Assembly (NCBI GenBank): GCA_947311845.1
Contig: CAMZMU010000012.1
Coordinates: forward strand, 5,110,192-5,174,191
DNA: 64,000 bases
Direction of reading: 5' to 3'
Source: Poa pratensis
Taxonomy: Eukaryota; Streptophyta; Magnoliopsida; Poales; Poaceae
Shown in pieces: positions 1 to 10,957 of this stretch. Below the pieces are notes generated by a model, which was given only the letters and a program-made list of their open reading frames with translations, made no database searches and had not been told where the DNA came from. Made by a program: the position numbers and the translations under genes. The number at the start of each line of letters is the position of its first letter. Position 1 is the first letter of the stretch.

Positions 1-580
1 CAAAACATAGTCTAACCCTAGATCTGGTCTATGAAGAGGTATTTATAGTCTAAGCCACGAGGTGGGGAAAAGGTGGGGGGGGGGGTACAAGGCCACACGG
101 GCCCATCAAGCGCGCAGGCTGGAAGTTGTCGGGGAGCCGGCTGGGAGGCCGGCTGGAAGGCCGGCTGGGTCTGGCGGGTGCCCGGCCCTGGGACCGGCCC
201 AGGCCGGCTGGGAGGCCGGCTGGGTCTGGCGGGTGCCCGGCCCTGGGACCGGCCCAGACCGGCTGGGAGGCCGGCGTGCGCTGGAGGGTGTCCGGCCCTG
301 GGGTCGGCCTTGGCCGGCTGTGAGGCCGGCTGTGCTTTCCTCGCCCGCTTCTTCTCCTTCGTCTTGAGTCGTCTCTTGGCCATCTTCCGTACTTGCTTGG
401 TGATCTTCATGGTAGTCATTCTTGAGTATGCACAAGGTATCCGAATGAAGTAGCAAACCATTCAAGGGTGTATCTAGATCACACCAAGCGAGGAGTGAAT
501 TCACCTTATCATGGAGAGCCTTGACTCTAGCTCTTGTCATTGGTCCACTTGGCGTGTCATGTGTAGGGCGCACTATATCA
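1..580 (-). repeat. 3' LTR of the gypsy element (partial)
   Basis: Bases 1-580 match the right-hand LTR from about 7314 to 7888, so roughly the first 425 bases of this LTR on the plus strand lie outside the window. It ends in CACTATATCA next to the polypurine tract, giving a minus-strand start of TGATATAG. Compared with its partner it carries a longer G run near 76-85 and scattered substitutions. The five-base target duplication on this side cannot be checked because the outer flank is missing. Confidence 0.85.
120..335. repeat. GGCCGGC-rich minisatellite inside the LTR
   Basis: GGCCGGC and CCGGCTGGGAGG motifs recur here, within a larger unit of about 55-60 bases that ends in GGGACCGGCCCAG. 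The partner LTR carries the same block at 7441-7640 with a different arrangement of units. Long proline/alanine/arginine-rich frames on both strands are by-products of the GC-rich repeat and are not genes. Confidence 0.75.
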
Positions 581-2018
581 TCTCCCCCCCTTGGAAAAGA
601 GTCATCCTCGACTCTTGGTCTTCCTCATCACTTGATGTCCCATAGTATGGGGATAGATCGGTCACATTGAAGGTGTCATGGACCAAGTGCTTGGAGTTGG
701 AGATGTCGATCTTGTAGGCATTGTCGTTGATGCGCTTGAGAACCTTGAAAGGTCCGTCTCCGCGAGGGTGGAGCTTGGACTTCCTTGCATCCGGAAAACG
801 ATCTTTGCGAAGATGTAGCCAAACAAGGTCTCCTTCTTCAAATATCATGGCGCGCTTGTTCTTGTTCATCTTTGTGGCGCGTGCTTCATTGTGCTTCTCT
901 AGCGTAGTTCTTGCTTCCTCATGGAGCTTTTTCATGTAAGCGGCTCGCTTGTCGAAGTCCATGTTAACTTGCTCACGGAGTGGAAGTGGTAGCATGTTGA
1001 GCGCGGTGTAGGGGTTTGAACCATAGACAATCTCGAAGGGAGTTCTCTTTGTTGCTCGGTGTAGTGCTCGATTGTAGGCGAACTCGGCATGAGGGATGCA
1101 CTCTTCCCAATTCTTGAGGTTTGGCTTGATCAACACACGAAGGAGTGTAGATAGGCTTCGATTCACCACTTCGGTTTGACCATCCGTTTGAGGGTGGTAG
1201 GCGGTGGAGAAGAGTTGTGTGATTCCCATCTTGGCCATCAAAGTCTTCCAAAAATAGCTCACAAACTTGACGTCTCGATCCGAAACAATGGTCTTTGGCA
1301 CTCCATGAAGACGGACGATTTCCCTGAAAAACAACGTGGCAATATGTGAAGCATCGTCGGTCTTATTGCATGGTATGAAGTGTGCCATCTTAGAAAAACG
1401 ATCAATGACGACAAATATGGAATCCTTGTTTGTTTTAGTATGTGGAAGACCTAAGACGAAATCCATAGCAATATCGGACCACGGTCTATGTGGAATTGGT
1501 AAAGGGGTGTATAAGACATGAGAGTTTAGAGTAGACTTAGCTTTGAGACACGTAGAACATCGGCGCACAAGGCGGTTCACGTCGCGGTACATGCGTGGCC
1601 AATAGTAGTTGGTGGTGAGCATGGCGAAGGTCTTGTCGCGTCCAAAATGTCCCATACGCGCTCTGCCATGTGATTCCTTCAACAGGAGCAAACGAAGTGA
1701 AGACTCAAGAATGCAAAGTTTGTTAGCCTTAAACAAGAAACCTTGGTGCAAATAGAAATCATCAATTCCTTTGTGCTCCGAGCATTTAGCAAAAATGTCA
1801 CCAAAGAATGCATCGGAAGCATACAAGTCCTTTATCTCATCCAAACCCAAGACACTAATGTCAAGACGTGTAAGTAGGTTGGCCTTGCGGGATAGAGCAT
1901 CCGCGACCACATTGTCTTTACCTTTCTTGTATTTGATTACAAAGGTAAAAGACTCAATGAACTCAACCCACTTAGCATGTCTTTTGTTCAAATTTGTTTG
2001 ACTTTTCAAATATTTCAA
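573..2018 (-). CDS. Integrase and RNase H tail of gypsy pol
   Basis: This open frame of 481 codons carries the end of RNase H (a [14 protein letters not shown] motif near residue 35-48), an HHCC zinc-binding region ending in CSTC near residue 155, and the integrase core. The core shows the catalytic D in a DIAMDF context, the second D in VSDRDVKF and the E in [10 protein letters not shown]. The C-terminal region has a GPFKVLKRI motif as in chromovirus integrases. The frame stops at 573, just inside the LTR that ends at 580, an arrangement known from CRM elements. The product would insert the cDNA into the genome. The frame is intact, but the upstream pol frames are broken, so it probably is not made as a full polyprotein. 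Confidence 0.85.
   Translation of the reverse strand: MKYLKSQTNLNKRHAKWVEFIESFTFVIKYKKGKDNVVADALSRKANLLTRLDISVLGLDEIKDLYASDAFFGDIFAKCSEHKGIDDFYLHQGFLFKANKLCILESSLRLLLLKESHGRARMGHFGRDKTFAMLTTNYYWPRMYRDVNRLVRRCSTCLKAKSTLNSHVLYTPLPIPHRPWSDIAMDFVLGLPHTKTNKDSIFVVIDRFSKMAHFIPCNKTDDASHIATLFFREIVRLHGVPKTIVSDRDVKFVSYFWKTLMAKMGITQLFSTAYHPQTDGQTEVVNRSLSTLLRVLIKPNLKNWEECIPHAEFAYNRALHRATKRTPFEIVYGSNPYTALNMLPLPLREQVNMDFDKRAAYMKKLHEEARTTLEKHNEARATKMNKNKRAMIFEEGDLVWLHLRKDRFPDARKSKLHPRGDGPFKVLKRINDNAYKIDISNSKHLVHDTFNVTDLSPYYGTSSDEEDQESRMTLFQGGEMI
581..595 (-). other. Polypurine tract of the gypsy element
   Basis: On the minus strand a purine run (CCAAGGGGGGGAGA) directly precedes the 3' LTR start TGATATAG. 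This is the expected primer site for plus-strand DNA synthesis and fixes the LTR boundary at base 580. Confidence 0.8.
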
Positions 2019-3324
2019 GATTCATGATCGGAATGTATGACAAACTCCTTAGGACGAAGATAGTGTTGCCACACATCTAAAACACGAACCAAAGCAAACA
2101 ATTCTTTGTCATAAATGGGGTAATTCAAACGAGCTCCATCTAGTTTCTCACTATGGTATGCAATGGGTCTACCATTTTGCATAAGCACTCCTCCAATGCC
2201 CAATCCACTTGCATCGCATTCAATCTCAAATGTCTTAGAGAAATCCGGAAGGGCAAGGAGTGGTGCTTCGGTTAACAACCGTTTGAGCTCATTGAAAAAA
2301 ATCATGTGCGTTGCCCCAAATGAAAGGTACATTTTTCTTTGTAAGTTCATGGAGAGGGCAAGCAATTGTGGAAAAATCCTTGATGAATCGGCGGTAAAAT
2401 CCGGCAAAACCAAGAAAACGTCTCAACTCCTCAAGTGACATCGGAAAAGGCCAAGTCCGAATTGCTTGTATCTTTGCTTCATCAACTTCGACTCCATCCG
2501 AAGAAACAACAAAACCCAAGAAAACAAGCTTGTTGGTGGCAAATGTGCACTTAGAAAGATTGGCATAAAGCTTTTCATTGCGAAGAACCAACAAAACTTG
2601 AGCAACATGAGAAGTGTGCTCTTCCAAAGATTTGCTATAGATAAGGATGTCGTCAAAGTATACCACAACAAATTTCCCAATGAAAGGACGCAAAACATGA
2701 TTCATGAGACGCATAAAAGTAGAAGGTGCATTGGAAAGACCAAATGGCATGACAAGCCATTCATAAAGACCAAGCTTTGTTTTAAATGCGGTCTTCCATT
2801 CATCACCTTCACATCCTTATTTGGTGGTATCCACTTTTAAGATCAATTTTGGAGAATATAGCGGAACCACAAAGCTCATCAAGCATATCATCAAGTCGAG
2901 GGATAGGATGGCGATACCTAACGGTGATGGCGTTGATGGGGCGACAATCCATGCAAAGGCGAAGAGTGTTGTCGTGCTTGGGTACCAAGATGACGGGCAC
3001 GGCGCACGGACTCAAGCTCTCGCGGATATGTCCCATGGCAAGAAGTTCTTGTATTTGCCGCTCAATCTCCTTTGTCTCCTCGGGGTTGGTGCGGTAAGGA
3101 GCGCGGTTTGGTAGCGGTGCGCCGGGAACAAGGTCGATGCGATGCTCGATTCCGCGTAGAGGAGGTAGTCCCGGTGGCACTTCTTGAGGGAAAACATCTT
3201 CAAAGTCCTTCAAAAGAGACAACAAAGAAGGAGGAAGGTTTGTGAAAGTGTTAGTCATAGAAACTTCACCCTTGCATATGAGCACATAGTGGAGGGTGGA
3301 TGGGTTCTCTCTCAACTCCCTCAT
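2015..3324 (-). pseudogene. Reverse transcriptase / RNase H of gypsy pol (broken)
   Basis: Three minus-strand frames together cover the RT and RNase H domains. Positions 2809-3324 hold the N-terminal RT part (LRLCMDCRPIN and [15 protein letters not shown]). Positions 2289-2750 hold the palm with the YFDDILIYS catalytic motif. Positions 2015-2413 hold RNase H ([14 protein letters not shown], and [12 protein letters not shown]). The pieces fit a single ancestral polyprotein, but a frameshift lies near 2750-2810 and others lie between RT, RNase H and integrase. The domain would copy element RNA into DNA in virus-like particles. In this copy the frame is lost. Confidence 0.85.
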
Positions 3325-3507
3325 CTCTCTTTTGGTGGCAAATAGTGTAAGTTTTATGGGGCTCTCTTTGAAGTGTCACACTCATTTGGCTTGTGGCTCT
3401 CACTCACTTTATGGTGGATCTCTCGCTCACCACTCATCTCACTTGACAACGATCTTGTTGTGCCCGTGCAATAGTCTTGGCGTTGTCGGCAATGACTTGA
3501 CTTGGTG

Positions 3508-3869
3508 TCATGGGACGAAGGACGAAGGTCTTGTCGTTGTTCTTGAAGCTATAGTAATTGTCCTTCCATCATGCATAGCACTTGTCAAATTGCCATGGAC
3601 GCCCAAGGAGTAATGACACACGGACATAGGCACAACATCACAATCAACCGTATCTTCATAAGCACCAATCTTGAAGGAGACTTGCACCATGTGTTGTATC
3701 TTGACGGCTCCGAATCACTCAACCATTGGACATGGTATGGGTGTGGGTGCTTCTTGAACTTCAAGTTGAGCTTATCACAAAGTTCCTTGCTCACTAAGTT
3801 GTGGCAACTTCCACCATCGATGATGACCTTGATGGACTTTCCATTGATGCCCGCTCTTGTTTGAAACAA
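3508..3869 (-). pseudogene. Aspartic protease of gypsy element (broken)
   Basis: The minus strand shows the retropepsin-like active-site motif KVIIDGGSCHNLVS near 3795-3835, followed by a conserved CDVVPM / YSLGVHGN stretch at 3590-3680. The two are in overlapping but separate frames, so a small indel separates them. Family members cleave the Gag-Pol polyprotein. The region sits between the gag zinc knuckle and RT, as expected. Confidence 0.7.
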
Positions 3870-5669
3870 GTTGCATCTTTGGTCTTCTTCAACGGGACAT
3901 TGGTTGTCAAAGTTCTTGTCACAACCAACGAGGGGTTGTTATCGCCATCACAATATATCTCATTTGATTCTTCGTGCACACTTTGCATTGTGGCGACTTT
4001 GTTCAAGGCATTGTACTCATCTTCACTCATAGATTCATACTCTCCGTTGTCATTGACGATCATGACCTTCTTGTTGGTGCACTCAAAGGATTTGTGCCCT
4101 TGTCCTCCGCACTTGTAGCATTGCAAGAGTCTTGTTCCGGATGACGATCCTTGAGGTGCATTGCTAGAGGAAGGTGCCTTCTTGAAGGGTTGAGGTGCTT
4201 GAGTGGTGGATGTAGAAGCTCTTGTCGTGCCTTTCGTGCTAGCTTGAGGAGGAGCTTGAGTTGGTGTGTTCGTTGATGAGGAGGGCTTGTTGGCGAAGAA
4301 TGCCTTTGTCTTGAGGTATTTGAGCTCTTCAAGCACGTGACGCTCGGCCTTTGTAGCTTGATGTACTAGCTCAACCAAAGAGGCATATGGTTGGAACTCC
4401 ACGATCTTCTTGATTGGATAGTTGAGGCCATTCATGAAGCGAGCCATGGATTGCTCTCGTACTCGTTAACATTGGCTCTCATCATCGAGATTTCCATCTC
4501 CTTATAGTACTCATCAACCGACTTCAACCCTTGCTTCAACTCTTGCAACTTCTTGTACAAGTCTCGCGTGTAGTGGCTTGGCACGAAGCGCTTGTACATT
4601 GTTTCTTTCATTTCAACCCAAGTGTCGATTGGTTGTTGGTGGTTAGCGATGCGTGCATCTTGTAGTTGTTCCCACCACAAGAGAGCATACTCTTCAAACT
4701 CCATCGAGGCTAAGGCAACCTTCTTGTTGTCGGAGAAGCGTTGTACGCGGAAGATCTTGTCAACCTTGAGTACCCATGAGAAGTAGGCTTCCGGATCACT
4801 TGTGCCGAAGAACTTGGGTATATCAAAGCGTACGTTGTTCAATTCATCATAGTCGTCGCGATAGGCACCACGTGGGAATGCACGTCCACGTCTCCTTCGA
4901 TTAAGTCCATCACCATTGTGTTGGCTTGACTCGCTATCACTTGACTCGAACGGTGGTGTTGTTGACGATCATGTGGAAGTTCTTGACGAGGACGAGGATC
5001 ATGGCGAGGATGGTGCTCTTGTTGATGAATGGTTGTTCGTTATTGTTCGCATTGTCATGATTTTGATGGCGTGGCCTTGGAGGATGACGGGGATGACGTC
5101 CTTGTTCATCAAAGTCATTCGCACCCGGTACGCCATTGTCATTAGCCAATGGGTCATGACGATCGCGTTGTTGCGGTGGTGGTGATGGTATGCGTTCACG
5201 ACGTTCATCATTTTGGTGAGGTTGTTCTTGATGCGCATTGGCATTGTTCGCGTGAGGAACATGTGGTTGTTCCACGTTAGGACGAGGTCGTTCATGGGCG
5301 TCGCGCCTTGGGTTATGTTGAAGTTCTTGTTGCGGATCTTCTTGGCGAGGGCCATGACTTCCATGACGTGCTTGCGTCGACCTTGAAGTGCTTCTTGTAC
5401 GACTTGAGCGTGATGAAGAAGAGCTCGTTGTCGCACAAGGTTGTTGAGAGCTTCGGTCACCCGCTCCAAGATGCTTCTTGCGCATGCATGCGGTCGTTGA
5501 AGTTGGCCTCTTGAGCTTGAAGACGGCGCTCGTAGCGTCCTAGGCCATCACGAAGAAGGTGTCGAAGACCAACAAACTCGGTTTGTGTGACATAGCCATG
5601 ATCACCTCGAAGTCCACTGTGGATTTCATCGTCCGAGCTTGAGCTTCCATTTGTACTTCCCCTAAACAT
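3794..5669 (-). pseudogene. gag of gypsy element (several frames)
   Basis: The likely start is the ATG ending at 5669 (MFRGSTNG). A charged, low-complexity region follows (about 4940-5490), with asparagine-, glutamine- and histidine-rich frames. The retrotransposon gag domain is at 4432-4842, with IPKFFGTSDPEAYFSW and a LLWWEQL core. A CCHC zinc knuckle (CYKCGGQGHKSFEC) lies near 4090-4130. Gag would form the particle and bind element RNA. The domain order is complete, but the frame changes near 4440, 4930 and 5460, so no single protein can be made from this copy. Confidence 0.75.
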
Positions 5670-6870
5670 TTTCTCAAGAACAAGTGAGATATGTGGCAAG
5701 GAAAACCAAGACAAACTATATCCAAGTATAATGTGGCTTGAGAGGAGAGAATCCGGTTCTAACACCCCACACACACACTTATGAGGATAGGAAGGTATGA
5801 AGTGGCAACGGAAATCAAGCAAACTCGGCGAAAAGCATATTTCAAAGGTAGAGAAAATCCACAATGATCAAGTTACCAAAGAAACTCCAACCACAAAGTA
5901 TGAAGAAACACACACAAAAGCGAATGATGAGGTTGGGCGACCAAAGGGCGAGCACTCGAAGATAGACAACCTAACGAAGACTACGTGCTAAAATGTCACA
6001 CCAACACGAGAGGGACGCTAGCTCAATTGCCTTTTGGTGGGCAACGGATTTGCACAAGTGTTAAACACTCACACTCACTTTGGCGGTTTCAGCTTTGTCG
6101 CAACCTACAAGAGATGATACTTGGCACTACTCATGTCTTTTCTTTTGTCTTTTTTTTTATTTTTGACGATGATTCCTTCTCTTTTGCTAGTGCCAAGATC
6201 TCTAACGATACACACTCGCCAATACTTGAAGACAATCACTCGACAAGTGCAATGCCCCGCAATATCAAAGAGCTAGTCCGATAGGTCAAGGTACACGAAA
6301 GGAAGAATGTTCACAACGGATTACAATGTCGGGAAATGTCGAGTCCTTGGTGTCGTCTTCGCTTGTCGTTGATGAAGTTGCTGCGGAAGCTTGTCGATGT
6401 TGTAGACGTTGCACACACCGGAAAAGGACTCAAACAACCAAGGAGAAATGCCAAAACGAACCGAGGAAAAAGGAAGCAAAATTTCTTTTTCTGTGAAACC
6501 GGCCTGGGGGCCGGCCTAGGCCGGCTGGGGGGCCGGTGGGTCGGGTTGCTGGCTGGCCTGTGGCACGGCCTGGGCCGGCTGTGGGGCCGGCTCTGCTGGC
6601 AGCTCGAGATTCCGCGATTTTGGGCGGAAAAAACGACGAGAAACCTCGATTTCGTGGGAAATTGGCAAAATGAAGGCTAGGGAACGCAAACAAGGGTGCA
6701 GGGGTCCTAAAGCAACAGATCCATGGATCAAAACTACCAAAACTCAGCAAATCAACCAAATCGCTCGAATCCCAAAATGACTATTTTTGGTGGAAATTTT
6801 TGAATTTCTTAAAAACAAAGAAAAATTTGGTGGATTTGTGGGGGAAACAAGATCAAATCCGTGGCAACCT
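5670..6870 (-). other. 5' leader of the gypsy element
   Basis: This stretch between the primer-binding site and gag has no convincing frame. It contains AT-rich spacer and, at 6498-6600, a second block of GGCCGGC-type motifs resembling those in the LTRs. Confidence 0.6.
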
Positions 6871-6885
6871 AGAGCTCTGATACCA
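6871..6885 (-). other. Primer-binding site, initiator tRNA-Met type
   Basis: On the minus strand TGGTATCAGAGCTCT lies two bases after the 5' LTR end (CACATCA). TGGTATCAGAGC is complementary to the 3' end of plant initiator tRNA-Met, the usual primer for chromoviruses and many copia elements. It fixes the LTR boundary at 6888. Confidence 0.9.
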
Positions 6886-6887
6886 TA

Positions 6888-7888
6888 TGATGTGGGTAGG
6901 TCCCGATCTTCACGGATTTGGGCGGAGGGATCGATGAACACGAAGAACAAGGGATGAACACAAGAACACAAAGAGGGGAAATCTCTCAAATCAAAGGTAA
7001 ATAGCAAGACATAACCCAGCAAGATTCAACTGGTAACAATTCCCCAAGGGCAGCCCCCAATTCTCCTCTCCCAAGCACACCTTACTCTTAGAATTGTTTT
7101 TCTAATTGGTCAATCCAAACCAACCAAATCTAGCCCCTTCAAGAGGAAAGATTAGCAAGTAGCAAACTACAAGAGGAAGCCTTGGTATCCACTAGAGGGA
7201 TCTTCTCCACAAGGGGAGGTCTTGGTTCATCTCCACAAGGGGAGGCCTTGATTCATCTCCAATGGAGGAAGGATACCATCTTGAGGTGAAGGAGCACAGC
7301 TCTACTCTAATCTCAAAACATAGTCTAACCCTTGATCTGGTCTATGAAGAGGTATTTATAGTCTAAGCCACGAGGTGGGGAAAATGTGGGGGGTACAAGG
7401 CCACACGGGCCCGTCAAGCGCGCAGGCTGGAAGTTGTCGGGGAGCCGGCCTTGGGGCCGGCTGGGAGGCCGGCTGGATCTGGCGGGTGCCCGGCACTGGG
7501 ACCGGCCCAGGCCGGCTGGGAGGCCGGCTGGGTCTGCTGGGTGCCCGGCCCTGGGACCGGCCCAGACCGGCTGGGAGGCCGGCGCGCGCTGGAGGGTGTC
7601 TGGCCCTGGGGCCGGCCTTGGCCGGCTGTGAGGCCGGCTGTGCTTTCCTCGTCCACTTCTTCTCCTTCGTCTTGAGTCGTCTCTTGGCCATCTTCCGTAC
7701 TTGCTTGGTGATCTTCATGGTAGTCGTTCCTGAGTATGCACAAGGTATCCGAATGAAGTAGCAAACCATTCAAGGGTGTATCTAGATCACACCAAGCGAC
7801 GAGTGAATTCACCTTATCATGGAGAGCCTTGACTCTAGCTCTTGTCATTGGTCCACTTGGCGTGTCATGTGTAGGGCACACTACATCA
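6888..7888 (-). repeat. 5' LTR of the gypsy element (complete)
   Basis: This 1001-base LTR starts TGATGTGGG and ends ACTACATCA on the plus strand. It carries a GGCCGGC minisatellite block at 7441-7640 and a GTATTTATAGTC motif near 7351 that could be the TATA box on either strand. It abuts a copia reading frame directly at 7889. Confidence 0.9.
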
Positions 7889-9185
7889 CATCATTGTCAG
7901 AAACAAGTTTGTGTACAGAAAGGAGGTTTTTACTTATGTGTGAAACATGTAGGATGTTGTTAAGATGCAAAGGAGAACCAGCTAAACGCGAATGACCGAT
8001 GTGAGCAATATACAAACCTGATCCATTCGCAACCTGAACCTTGTCCTTGTCGTTGTAGCGTTCATGCACATGGAGGCATTCCAGTTCACTTGTTAGGTGG
8101 TCTGTGGCGCCTAAATCCATGATCTAGGGGCTCTCGGACTGAAACTGATTGGTGGTTGCAGCGTTGCCAGAACGACGATCATGTTGCTGTTGGAAGTCTT
8201 GATCAAAGAGCCAGCGGCAGCTACGGGCGTCATGTCCCCAGATGCTGCAGATCTGGCAGCGAGGTCAGCGACCACGGCCGCCGTTCCTACCACCGCCATT
8301 GCGACCGCCTCCACCTCCATTGCGGTTGCGATCGTAGCCACCACCTTGGTACTGCTGGTTTCCACCTCCTTGGTATGGCTGGTAGCTGCCTCCATTGCGT
8401 TGCCCACCATTGCCGCTGTACCCGGTATACCCTTCCTGGGTACAAGGAGGGCCGTAGTTCTGTGGGTCTCCACGGCGACCCGCAGGGTTTGCAGATGAAG
8501 ACCAGTCGTTCTCCTCGGTCTGCTGCGCTTGCATAGTCTCATATGATAATAGGATGGAATAGAAGTCGGTGAGGGCTACCTTTGAATTGAGCACTGACAT
8601 GGATGCAGAGATTGCATTGAACTCTGATCCGAGACCACTCAGGATGTGATCTATGAGTTCGTCTTCAGTGACATGTGCTCCGATCTCTGCCATAGTGTCA
8701 GCAATCGTCTTCTTCTTGTGGAAGTACTCGGCCACCGTCAGGTCCTTCTTCTTCAGTTGGTGAAGCTCGGTGCGCATCTGACGGATGGCGGCACGGCTCT
8801 GTGCGCCAAACATGCCGTTGACCACAGCCCAGACCTTGGCTGCAGTTGTGAGGCCGATCATCTGACTGGCAATGTCAGGAGACATGTTGGTGAGAAGCGC
8901 GGACAACACGCGCTGATCCTAAACCCACCATGCATGGTAGTCAGGGTTGGCCACCTTGGTGGCATCTTTGCCGATTCCTTGGGTGATCGTGGCCGGTGGA
9001 GCGGCCGATGTTCCATCAAGGAAGCCATGCAGGTTTGTACCGGCGATATGGGGATAGATGATCGACTTCCACAACATAAAGTTGGATCGATCAAGTGGGA
9101 TGGAGATGTTGCTGATGGAGGTAGGAGTTGGGGCGGAAGACATGATGGAGCCGGAGGATGAGAGTTGGAGTGCAGAGGTTGTCAT
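7889..9185 (-). pseudogene. Ty1/copia gag-protease (interrupted)
   Basis: The minus-strand frame begins at the ATG ending at 9185. It carries a copia-type gag: ISIPLDRSNFMLWKSII near the start, then a UBN2/Retrotran_gag segment (RQMRTELHQLKKKDLTVAEY, LIDHILSGLG). A Q/G-rich stretch, a CCHC knuckle (CQICSIWGHDARSC) near 8200-8240 and the protease/pre-integrase region (MDLGATDHLTSE; HVSHISKNLLSVHKL) follow. An in-frame TAG at 8919-8921 stands where family members usually have glutamine, and frames shift near 8265 and 8120. The coding region ends abruptly at 7889 because the gypsy element is inserted there; the rest of the copia pol lies beyond the left window edge. Confidence 0.8.
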
Positions 9186-9394
9186 ACACACGGTGGAAGG
9201 TGCCGGCGGCGGCGTAGGCTAGGTTTAGATGAGATCGCTTAGCCTACGCCTACGCGTAATGATCCCGCCGGCATAGGTTATGTATTTATAGGGGTAACAA
9301 CAAAATACAATCGTATTACAATTATGGTTAGGATATGCACCAATCTAATCATACCTAACTAACAACTGTTAGCTATACGCTACTATCTTTAACA
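9186..9394 (-). repeat. Ty1/copia 5' LTR (short)
   Basis: Reading the minus strand from 9394, the sequence starts TGTTAAAGATAG and holds a clear promoter TATA (CCCTATAAATACATAACC) near 9268-9285. It runs to within a few bases of the copia gag ATG. The outer boundary is supported because integrase sequence of a different element starts at 9395. I could not locate the inner LTR end or a standard primer-binding site. Confidence 0.6.
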
Positions 9395-9600
9395 AGTAAT
9401 GGGTGCTTCAGGCGGATAAAATGCCCGTATTTGGTTAGCTGGTCGACAACTACCTGGATCACATCATAGCAACTGGATTTAGGAAGTTCTTCAATGAAGT
9501 CCAGACTTATGTTGGTAACTTGGTGTGATGTGCCTTGGCACACTGACAAGTGTCACATAGCAGAGACTTAAATTTAATGACCTGGAGTTTTAAAGTTTCT
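9395..9600 (-). pseudogene. Ty3/gypsy integrase core remnant
   Basis: The minus strand translates as DFIEELPKSS followed by DVIQVVVDQLTKYGHFIRL, which is the start of a gypsy integrase core with its first catalytic D. The frame decays towards 9600. It is the older sequence into which the copia element inserted. From 9600 to 9796 I see only AT-rich sequence. Confidence 0.65.
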
Positions 9601-9798
9601 AGTCACTCGACTTCTTATTTATTAGGACCTACAACCCAATCCAATTCATCCATCTTGTTGACACCACACTTGTATGCTCGCAATCATTATAGGAATCGGC
9701 ACACCATAAATATTAAAAAAATGTGATTCACGGACGAACCTTCGGGAGGACAAGTCATTTAGAACTTCATGACGCACACTTGTAACAAATGATAAATA

Positions 9799-9960
9799 CT
9801 CCCTCCGTTCCATAATGTATGATGTTTTAGGTGTTACACATGCATGTCTACATTCATACTAAAAAGAATGTACACATACACTAAAAAGTGTCTACATACA
9901 TGTGTATGCATGTGAATGTGGAAAAAGGCTAAAACATCTTATATCGTGGAACGAATGGAG
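9799..9960. mobile_element. Stowaway MITE (Tc1/mariner type)
   Basis: The 162-base element begins CTCCCTCCGTTCC and ends GGAACGAATGGAG, which are terminal inverted repeats. It is flanked by TA on both sides (9797-9798 and 9961-9962). The inverted similarity extends inwards (ATGTATGATGTTTTAG against CTAAAACATCTTATAT). It has no coding capacity. Confidence 0.9.
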
Positions 9961-9962
9961 TA

Positions 9963-10657
9963 TACAACTAAGTCTAATTATAGAGAAACCTGTAAAATGA
10001 TAAGGGTGTCTCCAATGTTGCTTTAAGGGTCGCCCATAGGGCAAAAAGCGACCTTATACATTGCGAGACTCGACCTTAAGACAAAAATTCTTGTGGTCGA
10101 CCATATCGGTGTGACCCACCCATAGCGAATAAACAACTGGTTCTTTCTCATCTTTCCGTCGCAGCATACAGGCCAAGGGAAAACAATTTGCTTTCACGCG
10201 AGCTCGGGGAGCGATGCCGGCAGGGATACGGTGGAGGCCGGGCAGAAATGCCGGCACGGAGGTGGTAGACACCATGTGCAGTGATGCCGAGCGCGGAGGA
10301 GGTTGCTACACACTGACAAAACACATCTCGAGAGCTCTGACACCCAAAATCCATGGCAGAGGTGACACACCCATCGGCCGAGATGACAGTCACACCGAGC
10401 GGCCAGACCGGAGGCACCGAATCCAGTGGTTGTGATGAGGACCTCGAGACCGAGCGGCGAGACAGGAGGCGACGAATTCATCGATGGTAAAACTTTTTAG
10501 GAGATTTGTGAAGGGGATGATGGTGAGATCTGGTAAGAGGAAATAGCACCTTCTGGATACCTTCATGTGTGGGTGGAGACTGGAGTCACCGAGCGGTCGG
10601 GGGAGAGAGAAATACTCTAGTACATGGGGTCCACCTTAAGGCCGAAAATAAAATTAA
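9963..10657. other. Unassigned spacer, possible decayed DNA transposon
   Basis: No gene is supported. A GGGTGTCTCCAATG motif at 10005-10018 resembles ends of grass MULE-like MITEs, but I found no convincing partner end. Several short frames occur in a GC-rich middle part (10200-10480) with no recognisable domain. Confidence 0.35.
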
Positions 10658-10957
10658 GGGTATGTTTGGTTCTGCTTTTCCAACCTGCTTCTGCTGTCAG
10701 AAAGTTAAAAGCTAACCAAAGGGGTATTTTTTGTAGCAGATTCCACAAAAGCAGCCTCCTTTCCGTAGTGTTATTTGCAAAGCAGGTGTACCCGTGCTTT
10801 CACTGCTTCCGATTTTAACTTTGTGCAAAAATTACCCACCAATGACACCGATAAGTCGTATCGCTTCGATCTTTTATTTTTGCTCCTCGTACAGATCGCG
10901 CGCCATCTCCCTAACCGCTCGTTATTTTTTCTTCCCCCGTTCTGCTCGCATGGCGGC

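Larger units (their letters stand above)
1..7888 (-). mobile_element. Ty3/gypsy retrotransposon, chromovirus (CRM-like?)
   Basis: The element runs on the minus strand from a complete 5' LTR (6888-7888) through a primer-binding site, gag, protease, RT, RNase H and integrase to a 3' LTR that the window edge cuts. Domain order (integrase last) is that of Ty3/gypsy. The gag signature with a WWEQL core, the integrase tail with a GPFKVL motif, and a pol frame that ends a few bases inside the 3' LTR point to the CRM branch of chromoviruses; this lineage call is an inference. Over the last 220 bases the two LTRs differ at about five sites by eye, so the insertion is fairly recent. Gag and the protease-RT part are broken into several frames, so the copy looks non-autonomous. 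Confidence 0.85.

Noticed and set aside
18..573. Long proline/alanine/arginine-rich frames on both strands in the LTRs
   Set aside because: They follow from the GGCCGGC minisatellite, occur in several frames at once and have no start context or domain.
10194..10481. Overlapping frames in the GC-rich spacer left of the Harbinger element
   Set aside because: Three or more frames are open at once, no domain is visible, and no promoter or splice context was found.
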